Part shown: piece after piece, positions 1 to 5,601 of the stretch
How the letters are laid out: each line of letters begins with the position of its first letter
Numbering within the stretch: position 1 is the first letter of the stretch
DNA from: Candidatus Bathyarchaeota archaeon
GTDB lineage: Archaea > Thermoproteota > Bathyarchaeia > TCS64
NCBI GenBank assembly: GCA_030669135.1
Contig: DAOVEE010000107.1
Span: forward strand, 1 to 6,514
Reading direction: 5' to 3'
Length of the DNA stretch: 6,514 bases
The notes under the pieces: model-generated
The model's database searches: none
What the model was told of the DNA's origin: nothing
The model's input: only the letters and a program-made list of their open reading frames with translations
Program-made: the position numbers and the translations under genes

Positions 1-1
1 C

Positions 2-430
2 TGCCCCAGCAAGTACGGCCTCGAGGGTCTCACCCAGTGCCTCGCTCTGGAGCTCAGATCCCACAACGTGGCGGTTAACAGCCTCAACGTCTCGGCGCCG
101 GAGGGACTGAGGCTCAAACCCACCGAGATGACGCTACAGCAGGCCGAGGGCGTGCCCGAGGAGGCGAGGCGGCTATACGCGGACGACATCTCCATGGTGG
201 AGTCCTTCGGGTACGCTTGGACGTTTCTAGCCCTTCAGAGAGGGGACGGCGTAACGGGGCAGCGGCTGAGCACCAGAGCCCTCGCCGAGGTGCTGCGGAG
301 CGGCGGAGAGCAGGCCGCCTATGAGAGGTGGAGCGGCAAGCTCATGCAGGCCGTCTACACGCCCATCGACTGGCCCAAGAAGGTGAGGCATCAGACCCCT
401 GACGGCGGGTGGAAGGAGCTGGTCTACTAG
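2..430 (+). CDS. Short-chain dehydrogenase/reductase (SDR), C-terminal part (5' end outside window)
   Basis: This is the 3' part of an SDR oxidoreductase gene; the frame is open from base 2 and the N-terminal NAD(P)-binding half is missing. The visible protein begins CPSKYGLEGLTQCLALEL. In SDRs the catalytic motif is YxxxK, and the first base of the window (c) is the right last base for a Tyr codon directly before CPSK, so the motif would be YCPSK. Next comes the post-catalytic helix and then AVNSLNVSAPEG, which fits the family's VNxxxP segment. The GVTGQRL stretch matches the end of the Rossmann fold. About 45 further residues, rich in Trp, Tyr and charged residues, extend past the usual SDR end. 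The likely role is a cytoplasmic NAD(P)H-dependent oxidoreductase; the substrate cannot be told. The GTG at 68 is internal, not the start. The gene ends tail-to-tail with the DUF362 gene. Confidence 0.85.
   Translation, partial: CPSKYGLEGLTQCLALELRSHNVAVNSLNVSAPEGLRLKPTEMTLQQAEGVPEEARRLYADDISMVESFGYAWTFLALQRGDGVTGQRLSTRALAEVLRSGGEQAAYERWSGKLMQAVYTPIDWPKKVRHQTPDGGWKELVY
427..430. other. Shared CTAG: overlapping convergent stop codons
   Basis: The palindrome CTAG supplies TAG to the + strand SDR gene (428-430) and TAG to the - strand DUF362 gene (427-429). No room remains for a separate terminator between the two genes, so each transcript must end inside the other gene. Confidence 0.9.
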
Positions 431-1446
431 CCCAGCTCAGCTCTTATCTCGTCGACCAGCTCGTCGAACGAGGGGTCGCCGGCGAGGTTAGACGTCTTCA
501 ACGCTATATGGTCTAGGCCGGGGCTCCCCAAGCCAAGCCTCGCGGCCTCCCTGAACTGAGCGTGCTCCCATACGGGCATGTCCCTGACACTCACGGTGCC
601 GTACCTACGCATCAGGGCGACGGCAACCGCGTCGTTGGCGACTATACTGTCGCATGCAATTATCACGCCTGGGCTCACCTCGTCCCCCGGGTCTGTGCCG
701 TAGCCTGTGTTCATCTTCATGGCGTCGGAGACCACGAGGTCGACGCTGTAAGCCGTGTTAATCTCCTGAAGCTTCTCTACGTGCCGCTCCCCGTTGTGGA
801 GCCATTCCTTGGCGTTCGCGTCGATGAGGCCCACACCCAGCTTCATGGCGCAGGTGAACGTGGCCGTCGAGTGGCTCCTCAGTATGGGCGTGAAAACCAC
901 CCGTTCCGCCTCGTATATCCGCCTGGGTATGGTGATCCCGTCCGGCCAATACTCGGCTTTGGGCGGCTGCACCCGTACCCAGTCCTCCTCCTCGAAGTAC
1001 GCGAGGCCTAGGCCCAGCTCCTCCGCCACAGCCTTGATGCCCAGGTTCTCCACGGTGGCCCGCGTGGGCAAGCCACGGAACCTCCCCGACATGTCGCCGA
1101 CGACTACCTGACCTGGATCAGCCCCAGCGGTGATGAGGGCCTCAGCTATCGCCCTCACCGTCTCCGAGTGGGTGTCCCGGGGGTACGGGTCGTCCGTGTT
1201 GCAGTTAGGCTTTATAATGATCTCTCCGTCGACGCCCTCGACTAGCCGTTCAAGGCCTCCGAGGAGCCGCAGCGCCTCTAGGACGCCTGAGGCACGGTCC
1301 CTCGTCTTAACGATGGCGACCTGGCTTCTGCCTCCCGCCCCGTAGAGGCTCTCGTGACATGGCTTACAGGGTACTCCGGGGGCCTCCGGCGGGTTCTCAG
1401 CCATCTCCCGGTATATCTTCATGGAGCCTTCGTGGGTTACCTTCAT
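427..1446 (-). CDS. DUF362 family protein
   Basis: A DUF362-domain protein (339 aa from this start); the biochemical role of the family is not settled. Family marks, numbered from the ATG at 1446: EIIIKPNCNTDDPYP at about 75-89 (the family's 'KPN' strand), then TVRAIAEALITAGA and VVVGDMSG (102-121), CAMKLGVGLID (199-209, the usual 'lKN.mG' region), DLVVSDAMKMNTGYG (236-250), and CDSIVANDAVAVALM (265-279). Near the N-terminus is CKPCH (27-31), a CxxC pair that could bind metal or a cluster. No signal peptide or TM segment is seen, so it is probably cytoplasmic. The ORF is open to an ATG at 1467 (346 aa). I prefer 1446 because a TATA-like element at 1472-1482 lies 26-35 nt upstream of it, the spacing expected for a leaderless archaeal mRNA. 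The ATG at 1422 is another option. The stop overlaps the SDR stop. Confidence 0.85.
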   Translation of the reverse strand: MKVTHEGSMKIYREMAENPPEAPGVPCKPCHESLYGAGGRSQVAIVKTRDRASGVLEALRLLGGLERLVEGVDGEIIIKPNCNTDDPYPRDTHSETVRAIAEALITAGADPGQVVVGDMSGRFRGLPTRATVENLGIKAVAEELGLGLAYFEEEDWVRVQPPKAEYWPDGITIPRRIYEAERVVFTPILRSHSTATFTCAMKLGVGLIDANAKEWLHNGERHVEKLQEINTAYSVDLVVSDAMKMNTGYGTDPGDEVSPGVIIACDSIVANDAVAVALMRRYGTVSVRDMPVWEHAQFREAARLGLGSPGLDHIALKTSNLAGDPSFDELVDEIRAELG

Positions 1447-1471
1447 GTCGTAGGAATCTGTCGGCATAAGA

Positions 1472-1482
1472 ATATAATTAAA
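1472..1482 (-). promoter_or_regulatory. TATA-like box for the DUF362 gene
   Basis: Read on the minus strand, this is TTTAATTATAT within otherwise GC-rich DNA. Archaeal TATA boxes centre about 26-30 nt before the transcription start, which here falls at about 1446-1451, on or just before the second in-frame ATG. It lies only a few bases from the ATG at 1467, so a transcript from this box should not include that codon. No experimental start site is known. Confidence 0.5.
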
Positions 1483-1504
1483 GTGCTCCCCAACGGCAAG
1501 AATG

Positions 1505-1514
1505 GCCCCGGGGC
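1505..1514. promoter_or_regulatory. 10-bp palindrome midway between divergent promoters
   Basis: GCCCCGGGGC is a perfect palindrome about halfway between the DUF362 and kinase TATA-like boxes. It could be a shared operator, but a 10-bp GC palindrome in GC-rich DNA can arise by chance. Confidence 0.2.
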
Positions 1515-1533
1515 TATACCAGAACCCGACTCC

Positions 1534-1549
1534 ATAAATTCTATTATAA
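1534..1549 (+). promoter_or_regulatory. TATA-like box for the histidine kinase gene
   Basis: The AT-rich run ATAAATTCTATTATAA follows GC-rich DNA and lies about 50-65 bp before the start codon. A start of transcription near 1563-1572 would leave a leader of about 30 nt that carries the GGAG at 1590-1593. A short inverted repeat, TTGAA-cc-TTCAA (1550-1561), sits between the box and the predicted transcription start and might bind a repressor. Confidence 0.45.
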
Positions 1550-1598
1550 TTGAACCTTCAAGGCAGGCGGAGGAAGCGAACGCGTCCACGGAGATCTA

Positions 1599-3356
1599 GT
1601 GATGGATGTTACTTTCAACTTTATTTTGTTGATGTCGGCAGGCGTAGCGTTCGTCATGGCCATACTAGTTTGGCTGAGGTACAGGATGCCCGGTTCCATT
1701 GTCGGCGGCTTCCTCATCGACTTGGGCAGTATCTGGAGCCTCACATATCTCATCCAAATTATAAGCGAGACCCCGGCCGACATCGAGTTATGGTACTCCA
1801 TCCAGACCGCTTTTTCCTTCCTTGTCCCTCCTTTGTTCATTGTGTACTTGGCAAGGTACTTCGAGGTGGACGAGAAAACAAGTAAAAAATTCACCCCTAT
1901 CGTCGTTCCTTCATTGGTGTTCGCGGGGCTCGCCGGCACCAACGGCAGGCACTGCCTCATGTGGAGCAACTCGGTCATAACGCCAAACAACCAGGTGGCT
2001 GTGGAGCACAGCGTCCTCGGCATCGTAGCGATATTACACCTCTATGTGCTTGTGGTCGCCGCCACCTACCTCTTCGTACACATGATATTGTCGAAGAGGA
2101 AGCTCTACAAGATAAGGGCCGTGACGTTCCTCCTCGTCATAGCCATATTCGCGGCCACATACGCGTTGTCTGTGCTGGGCTACTTCCCCAGCCAACGTAA
2201 CATGACTCCGCTCATCTTCAACATCCTGAGCAGCGCCATCGTCCTCGTGAACCCTGAGTACCTATACAAGACCGACGTGCTCCCACTAGCATACGAGTCC
2301 ATAATAGGTGAGATGAACGACGCCGCCATAATAGCCGACCACGAGTACAAGATAATCTGGTTGAACGACGCCGCCAAGAAGCTCACGGGGTTCAGCGAGG
2401 TCAGGTTCCTAGACATGAAGCTATGGGACATCCTCCCAGACATCTTCTACGTCAAGAGCAGGAGGATAATCAAGGAGAAGACAGGCGTAGAGTACATGGA
2501 CAGAGTGTACGACTTGAGGATCACGAGCCTGATCGACGACTGGAACCAAGAGAGGGCACGCATCTTCATAGTCAGGGACATGACAGACGTGCTAGAGTAC
2601 TCCAAGAGGCTTGAGAGGATAGTAGAGGAGAAGACGAAGGAGCTGCGAGACGCGGAGAAGCTCGTTATCATAGGGGAGACCACCATGATGGTGGGGCACG
2701 ACCTCAGAAACCCGCTGCAGGTGCTCAAGGGTCTGAGCTACGGCCTCAAGAAGAGGCACGCGGACAAACCCGAGGCCATGGAGATCTTCGAGAAGATAGA
2801 CAAGAGCATCTTCTACATGGACAAGATCGTATCAGATCTGCAGGCCTTCGGCAAGAAGAGGGAGCCCGACGCCAGGCTCTACCCACTCAAGGGCCTGCTG
2901 AACAACGCTTTGACCCAGATCGAGGTCCCGGGAGACGTCGAGATGGTGATGGAATTCCCGGAGGACTTCATGATCGCGGTGGATTGGTACCTGGTACAGA
3001 GACTGTTCATCAACCTACTCCTTAACGCTGTGCAGGCGATGCCCGACGGAGGCAGGATCTTCGTCAATGCCGAAAGTGGAGACGACGCCCACGTCATCAT
3101 GATAAGGGACACGGGGATCGGCATACCGGAGGAGAACCTAGAGAACCTGTTCAAGCCCCTGTACACGACGAAGGCCAAGGGCACGGGGCTGGGGCTGGCG
3201 GTCTGCAAGAAGATAGTCGCCGCCCACAACGGCTCCATAAAGGTTGAGTCCGAGGTGGGAAAAGGGACGATCTTCACGATTACTCTACCGGCCTTCACTT
3301 CGGTGACTGCCCCTGAGAATCCTTTACTCGATATGATTGTTGAGAATAGTAACTAG
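1599..3356 (+). CDS. Membrane sensor histidine kinase (7TM-PAS-HisKA-HATPase)
   Basis: A sensor kinase of 585 aa. Residues 1-220 hold about seven hydrophobic helices (near 5-26, 33-55, 66-87, 97-113, 138-164, 172-195, 202-219), like the 7TM sensor region of some histidine kinases. A PAS domain follows (about 235-335; MNDAAIIADHEYKIIWLNDA), then a coiled coil (333-357). HisKA has its phospho-acceptor in HDLRNPL, His367. The ATPase domain has the N box (N472, N476), G1 box DTGIGIP (504-510), F box FKPLYTT (518-524) and G2 box GTGLGL (528-533), so it looks fully active. It should autophosphorylate on His367 in the cytoplasm and pass phosphate to a receiver, probably the convergent one whose stop is 2 nt away. 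The start is GTG (1599) followed by ATG (1602); GGAG at 1590-1593 is 5 or 8 nt upstream, so the ATG may be the true start. The first ~100 codons and last ~20 are more AT-rich than the core. Confidence 0.93.
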   Translation: MMDVTFNFILLMSAGVAFVMAILVWLRYRMPGSIVGGFLIDLGSIWSLTYLIQIISETPADIELWYSIQTAFSFLVPPLFIVYLARYFEVDEKTSKKFTPIVVPSLVFAGLAGTNGRHCLMWSNSVITPNNQVAVEHSVLGIVAILHLYVLVVAATYLFVHMILSKRKLYKIRAVTFLLVIAIFAATYALSVLGYFPSQRNMTPLIFNILSSAIVLVNPEYLYKTDVLPLAYESIIGEMNDAAIIADHEYKIIWLNDAAKKLTGFSEVRFLDMKLWDILPDIFYVKSRRIIKEKTGVEYMDRVYDLRITSLIDDWNQERARIFIVRDMTDVLEYSKRLERIVEEKTKELRDAEKLVIIGETTMMVGHDLRNPLQVLKGLSYGLKKRHADKPEAMEIFEKIDKSIFYMDKIVSDLQAFGKKREPDARLYPLKGLLNNALTQIEVPGDVEMVMEFPEDFMIAVDWYLVQRLFINLLLNAVQAMPDGGRIFVNAESGDDAHVIMIRDTGIGIPEENLENLFKPLYTTKAKGTGLGLAVCKKIVAAHNGSIKVESEVGKGTIFTITLPAFTSVTAPENPLLDMIVENSN

Positions 3357-3367
3357 TTTTACTCTTT
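3357..3367 (+). terminator. T-rich tract after the kinase stop
   Basis: TTTTACTCTTT follows the kinase stop directly. Archaeal termination often occurs at oligo-T stretches without a hairpin. The tract is short and lies inside the end of the receiver gene, so the call is weak. Confidence 0.25.
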
Positions 3368-3775
3368 CACTGGGACCATGTAGGAGTATAGGAACTGCTC
3401 CGCATGCAACGGGTCAGTTTCCAGATTCTTAACCCGGTTCAAGAGTATCTCGGGGTTCACCGGCTTAAGGAATACGCCACATACACCGCAGTCGAGCCTA
3501 TTAATAGCATCAAACACTTCCAAGTAGCCAGAGACGAATATTATCTTTAACTTCTGGTTGATGACCTTCAGAGACTCCGCGAGCTTGTCCCCCCGGGTCC
3601 TGGGGAGCACGTAGTCCATGATGGCCAGCTGGACCTCGTTGTCTCTCATTATATTTACTGCCTCGTCTGCGTTGTTGGCAGTATAGACCACGTAGCCTTC
3701 ATCCTCTAGGATAGATTTGAAGCTGCATATGATTTCCTGATCGTCGTCAACCAAGAGAATGTGGCTTGTCGTCAA
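3359..3775 (-). CDS. Single-domain response regulator (receiver only)
   Basis: A 138-aa receiver domain (CheY-like) with no DNA-binding or enzyme domain. Key residues are present: acidic pocket DDD (10-12), phospho-acceptor Asp54 in AIMDYVLP, Ser82 in FVSGY at the Thr/Ser switch position, and Lys104 in FLKPV. After the fifth helix a tail of about 18 residues (DPLHAEQFLYSYMVPVKE) remains. The likely role is a soluble phosphate acceptor acting by protein contact, partner of the kinase encoded on the opposite strand. The start is TTG, chosen because the first beta strand (HILLVDDD) begins only four residues later and an in-frame stop lies a few codons upstream. No Shine-Dalgarno is seen. A TATA-like box and a flanking dyad lie just upstream, so it probably has its own promoter although it follows the DHp-like gene on the same strand by 99 nt. 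Confidence 0.92.
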   Translation of the reverse strand: MTTSHILLVDDDQEIICSFKSILEDEGYVVYTANNADEAVNIMRDNEVQLAIMDYVLPRTRGDKLAESLKVINQKLKIIFVSGYLEVFDAINRLDCGVCGVFLKPVNPEILLNRVKNLETDPLHAEQFLYSYMVPVKE

Positions 3776-3805
3776 TATTATTTCTGGAATCGTCTAAACA
3801 CACCG

Positions 3806-3814
3806 AATTTAAAG
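3806..3814 (-). promoter_or_regulatory. TATA-like box for the receiver gene
   Basis: On the minus strand this reads CTTTAAATT. The expected transcription start is near 3783-3785, giving a leader of only about 8-10 nt before the TTG, in line with the lack of a ribosome binding site. Confidence 0.45.
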
Positions 3815-3844
3815 AGAATATGGTTAAGCGTTCCATCATATTCT
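3815..3844. promoter_or_regulatory. Inverted repeat (8+8 bp) abutting the receiver promoter
   Basis: AGAATATG at 3815-3822 and CATATTCT at 3837-3844 are perfect complements separated by 14 bp, with arm centres 22 bp apart (about two helix turns). The repeat touches the upstream edge of the TATA-like box, where archaeal BRE and regulator sites lie. It is a candidate operator for a dimeric regulator; which protein binds is unknown. Confidence 0.4.
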
Positions 3845-3874
3845 GTTAAATCTTCAGGGCTTGGAACTGGGTGA

Positions 3875-4330
3875 TCACTCTTCGTCTTGGGCGTCACCCG
3901 TCAAGGCTAGATAGCCGTTGATTAGGCCCACGGATCTCTCGATTCCCTGGTCGATCAGGAACAGCATCTCGGTGGGCGGCTCCATCTTGTGTCTGGCCAC
4001 GTGTATGGCCATCTTCATGCTGTACAGGTTGTAGCGGAGGGACTTGAAGGAGTCGAGGAGCTTGTAGAGGAAGCCGTCGACTATCTTCTGCTCCTCCGCG
4101 GAGTCTCTCTGGAGGCGGAAGAGCACGTAGCTGAAGCCGAGGTAGCTCACCACGATGAGGAGATCGGCCCACAGGGAGGTCGGCCTCATGTTTATCATCA
4201 ACACCTTGTTGAACCCCTTATCCTTGTGAATCAAGAAGAAGTCCACCGCAAAGTCAAGTATGATGACCATGAGGCTGGCTGCTAGACCCATGACAAACAG
4301 CATGTACGGTGATCGTCTTAGGCGTTGCAT
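3875..4330 (-). CDS. Two-TM membrane protein with a degenerate histidine-kinase DHp-like hairpin
   Basis: 151 aa; not a family I can name. Residues 9-34 and 53-72 are hydrophobic helices; the N-terminus is basic (QRLRR), so both ends should be cytoplasmic with an 18-residue outer loop. A polar helix starts at about 75, and residues 85-145 look like the antiparallel hairpin of a HisKA/DHp domain. KSLRYNLYSMKM (96-107) lines up by eye with HDLRNPLQVLKG of the neighbouring kinase (shared L, R, L, K), with Lys96 at the phospho-His position. IDQGIERSVGLINGYLAL (126-143) fits the second DHp helix. No ATPase domain follows; the protein ends at 151. His110 and His114 lie lower in helix 1. It may dimerise with a kinase or bind the receiver, but that is inference. 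The ATG start has GAGGAG (4340-4345) 9 nt upstream. It lies upstream of the receiver gene on the same strand. Confidence 0.7.
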   Translation of the reverse strand: MQRLRRSPYMLFVMGLAASLMVIILDFAVDFFLIHKDKGFNKVLMINMRPTSLWADLLIVVSYLGFSYVLFRLQRDSAEEQKIVDGFLYKLLDSFKSLRYNLYSMKMAIHVARHKMEPPTEMLFLIDQGIERSVGLINGYLALTGDAQDEE

Positions 4331-4339
4331 CGGACGGTT

Positions 4340-4345
4340 CTCCTC
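4340..4345 (-). promoter_or_regulatory. Shine-Dalgarno of the DHp-like gene
   Basis: GAGGAG on the minus strand, 9 nt before the ATG at 4330. It supports that start and shows that this transcript is leadered, unlike the probable DUF362 and receiver mRNAs. Confidence 0.6.
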
Positions 4346-4357
4346 AGATACATGCCG

Positions 4358-4392
4358 ATTTAAACTATATGAAAAATTGTATCATTAAAAAA
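4358..4392 (-). promoter_or_regulatory. AT-rich leftward promoter region of the DHp-like gene
   Basis: Two TATA-like stretches are present on the minus strand: TATAGTTTAAATC (near 4358-4370) and TTTTTTAATGATAC (4379-4392). Only the farther one would place the transcription start (about 4358) upstream of the Shine-Dalgarno, so it is the better candidate. Confidence 0.35.
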
Positions 4393-4404
4393 CTGATAAT
4401 CATA

Positions 4405-4427
4405 TATGTAGTGTATGGCTACATACA
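4405..4427. promoter_or_regulatory. Nested inverted repeats between divergent promoters
   Basis: TATGTAG (4405-4411) pairs perfectly with CTACATA (4419-4425). Within the same bases TGTATG (4412-4417) pairs with CATACA (4422-4427). The element lies just upstream of the rightward TATA-like box and between it and the leftward promoter, so it may be an operator for one or both genes. No binding protein is known. Confidence 0.35.
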
Positions 4428-4428
4428 G

Positions 4429-4440
4429 ATTATAATAAAC
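4429..4440 (+). promoter_or_regulatory. TATA-like box for the single-pass membrane protein gene
   Basis: GATTATAATAAA ends about 31 nt before the ATG at 4472. The expected transcription start is near 4460, leaving a leader of about 10 nt; the GGAG at 4454-4457 would then fall outside or at the edge of the mRNA. Confidence 0.45.
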
Positions 4441-4471
4441 GGTTTGAGAGGCTGGAGAATACAGTGTAGAC

Positions 4472-4897
4472 ATGGATATAATTTCAACCGTGATCGATCT
4501 ATATTTTCGTGTAATGGAGTCCCTAAACGTTAGGAACATCAGCATAGCGATATTGGTGCTTATTATCGGGATCGAGTTCATGGAGTTCTTCGCCGAGAAG
4601 GATGAGAGGGAAAACGTCGGAGAGAAAAGAAGGACGAGGAAGAAGCCGAACATAAAGAAGATACTTAGCTTTGGCCGGGAGAGAAAAGGTATGCTCCTCA
4701 TGGCCGATGAAGCGGACGTCAGTGACACGCCGAAAAGCGTTACGGCATCGAACCGTCCAACTCAAGCACAGAGGCCGAGGCTTAAAGCACTGGGTTTCGC
4801 ATCTGAAGACAGGGCAGAGGTCATCGGCTCCAGGACCTATACAATAAGAACGGTGTTGGACGGTAACCACATCTACTTGGAGAAGGTAGAGGGCTAG
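4472..4897 (+). CDS. Hypothetical single-pass membrane protein
   Basis: 141 aa, family not recognised. One hydrophobic helix at about 22-41 (NISIAILVLIIGIEFMEFFA) is followed by a charged, strongly basic stretch (EKRRTRKKPNIKK, 51-63). By the positive-inside rule the C-terminal 100 residues should be cytoplasmic. A polar, probably flexible part (80-105) leads to a short region likely to form beta strands at the end (RTYTIRTVLDGNHIYLEKVEG, 121-141). The ATG is chosen because a TATA-like box lies 31-43 nt upstream; no in-frame start exists between the box and this codon. The gene is divergent from the DHp-like gene and 75 nt before the signal peptidase gene on the same strand. Codon use matches its neighbours, which favours this strand over the antisense ORF. 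Confidence 0.7.
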   Translation: MDIISTVIDLYFRVMESLNVRNISIAILVLIIGIEFMEFFAEKDERENVGEKRRTRKKPNIKKILSFGRERKGMLLMADEADVSDTPKSVTASNRPTQAQRPRLKALGFASEDRAEVIGSRTYTIRTVLDGNHIYLEKVEG

Positions 4898-4924
4898 CGC
4901 AGCTGATGATATACGGCTGTTATG

Positions 4925-4933
4925 GATTATATC
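4925..4933 (+). promoter_or_regulatory. TATA-like box for the signal peptidase operon
   Basis: GATTATATC in the 75-nt gap. It would place transcription start near 4956, so the mRNA would just include the AAGGAG and GGAG motifs at 4955-4967. A second AT-rich run (CTAAATATG, 4942-4950) would start transcription at the ATG itself, without a leader. Confidence 0.35.
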
Positions 4934-4954
4934 AACATAATCTAAATATGAATT

Positions 4955-4967
4955 AAGGAGCCCGGAG
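4955..4967 (+). promoter_or_regulatory. Ribosome binding site of the signal peptidase gene
   Basis: AAGGAGCCCGGAG holds two GGAG cores; the second ends 5 nt before the ATG at 4973 and the first 12 nt before it. This supports the chosen start. Confidence 0.6.
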
Positions 4968-4972
4968 AATTC

Positions 4973-5488
4973 ATGGCGGAAGGAGGCAGCCATCACCATG
5001 AAAGACTTCTGTTGTTGTCGAAGGTCAAGAAGATCTGCCTCTGCTTCCTTCCCCTGTTCCTCGGGTACCTGTTGCTCCAGAACACGTTGAACATAGATGA
5101 TCCTCTTGCCGTGTCCACGGGTCGAAGCATGGAGCCCAATATCCACGAGGGAGACATACTCGTCTTCAGGGGTGTCAGGCCTGAGGAGATCGAGGTGGGG
5201 GATGTGATCCTGTTCGAGGCGCCGGAGGAGATGGGCGAGCTCCTCCCGCCGAGGATCACCCACCGCGTGACAGAGATAAGACACGTAAATGGTGACATCT
5301 TCTTCAGGACGAAGGGAGACAACGCGCCGCTGGACACGTACGAGATCCCCGCGAGCAACATCGTCGGCCTCAACGTGGCCGTCATCCCTTACGTCGGGTT
5401 GCCCTTGTTGTTCGCGCAGAGGCCCGTTGGGATAATAGTGATACTGTTCCTGGTGGTCGCTCCGCAGTTTAGGGGGTATGAGGGATAG
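4973..5488 (+). CDS. Signal peptidase I, archaeal/ER type (S26B)
   Basis: A 171-aa membrane serine peptidase that removes signal peptides from exported proteins. A TM anchor lies at about 20-36 (ICLCFLPLFLGYLLLQN). The catalytic Ser52 is in STGRSMEPNIHEGD (48-61), the box I hallmark. His97 in RITHRV (94-99) replaces the bacterial Lys, as in archaeal and ER signal peptidases. TKGDNAPLD (113-121) supplies the conserved Asp116 and/or Asp121. A second hydrophobic segment lies at 152-163 near the C-terminus. The catalytic domain should face outside the cell. The N-terminus carries HHH (7-9). Length and order fit complete small archaeal members. The next gene starts within about 20 nt by the upstream ATG, so it probably heads an operon with the repeat protein and the anchored CARDB-like protein. 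It may be the general enzyme or one serving this cluster. Confidence 0.92.
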   Translation: MAEGGSHHHERLLLLSKVKKICLCFLPLFLGYLLLQNTLNIDDPLAVSTGRSMEPNIHEGDILVFRGVRPEEIEVGDVILFEAPEEMGELLPPRITHRVTEIRHVNGDIFFRTKGDNAPLDTYEIPASNIVGLNVAVIPYVGLPLLFAQRPVGIIVILFLVVAPQFRGYEG

Positions 5489-5506
5489 AGATACTGCGGA
5501 TAGATC

Positions 5507-5559
5507 ATGGAGACCTTGAGGACCTCCGCTACTTCATCACGTACATCAAGGAGAACAAC
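5507..5559 (+). pseudogene. Frameshifted 5' end of the repeat-protein gene
   Basis: Coding signal extends upstream of the first in-frame ATG (5560): from 5515 the same frame reads LEDLRYFITYIKENN, with 14 of 15 codons ending in G or C, and it completes the first 26-residue repeat. No ATG, GTG or TTG exists in that frame before the TGA at 5479. An ATG at 5507 lies one base out of frame; if one C were added at 5514-5515 (ACCTT to ACCCTT), the protein would begin METLEDLRYF. This may be a sequencing error, a true frameshift mutation, or a start at a rare codon such as CTG 5494. Confidence 0.55.
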
Positions 5560-5601
5560 ATGAAGATCGACGAGGTGAACGACATGCTCTACTACCTCGC
5601 A
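5524..5601 (+). repeat. Helical-hairpin repeat copy 1 (coding)
   Basis: 26 codons, starting upstream of the ATG at 5560. Shared positions with the other copies: L1, F4, Y7 (W in the others), I8, N11, M13, M21, L22, L25. Six of 26 residues are identical to copy 2. Confidence 0.6.

Noticed and set aside
562..1011. Plus-strand ORF (149 codons) opposite the DUF362 gene
   Set aside because: It is antisense to clear DUF362 motifs, has no recognisable domain and has a His/Val-rich shadow composition.
1326..1368. CXXCH as a c-type haem site in the DUF362 protein
   Set aside because: The protein has no signal peptide or TM helix, so haem attachment outside the membrane is unlikely, and the family is not known for c-type haem.
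3776..3874. Possible small RNA or small gene in the 99-nt gap between the DHp-like and receiver genes
   Set aside because: The inverted repeat has a 14-nt spacer and sits against a TATA-like box, so it fits an operator better than an RNA hairpin. No start codon with a worthwhile ORF was seen.
4360..4728. Minus-strand ORF with hydrophobic stretches opposite the single-pass protein gene
   Set aside because: It spans the divergent promoter region. The plus-strand frame has a TATA-like box at proper spacing and the codon style of its neighbours.
4523..5284. Long minus-strand ORF (253 codons) across the single-pass protein gene and the signal peptidase gene
   Set aside because: The plus strand holds the complete signal peptidase catalytic motifs here. 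The minus reading has no domain pattern and runs through an intergenic promoter region; it is an antisense shadow of G/C-ending codons.
5507..5563. ATG at 5507 read straight through as a short separate gene
   Set aside because: In its own frame it ends at TGA 5561-5563 after 18 codons of no visible merit; the codon bias and the repeat both point to the neighbouring frame.
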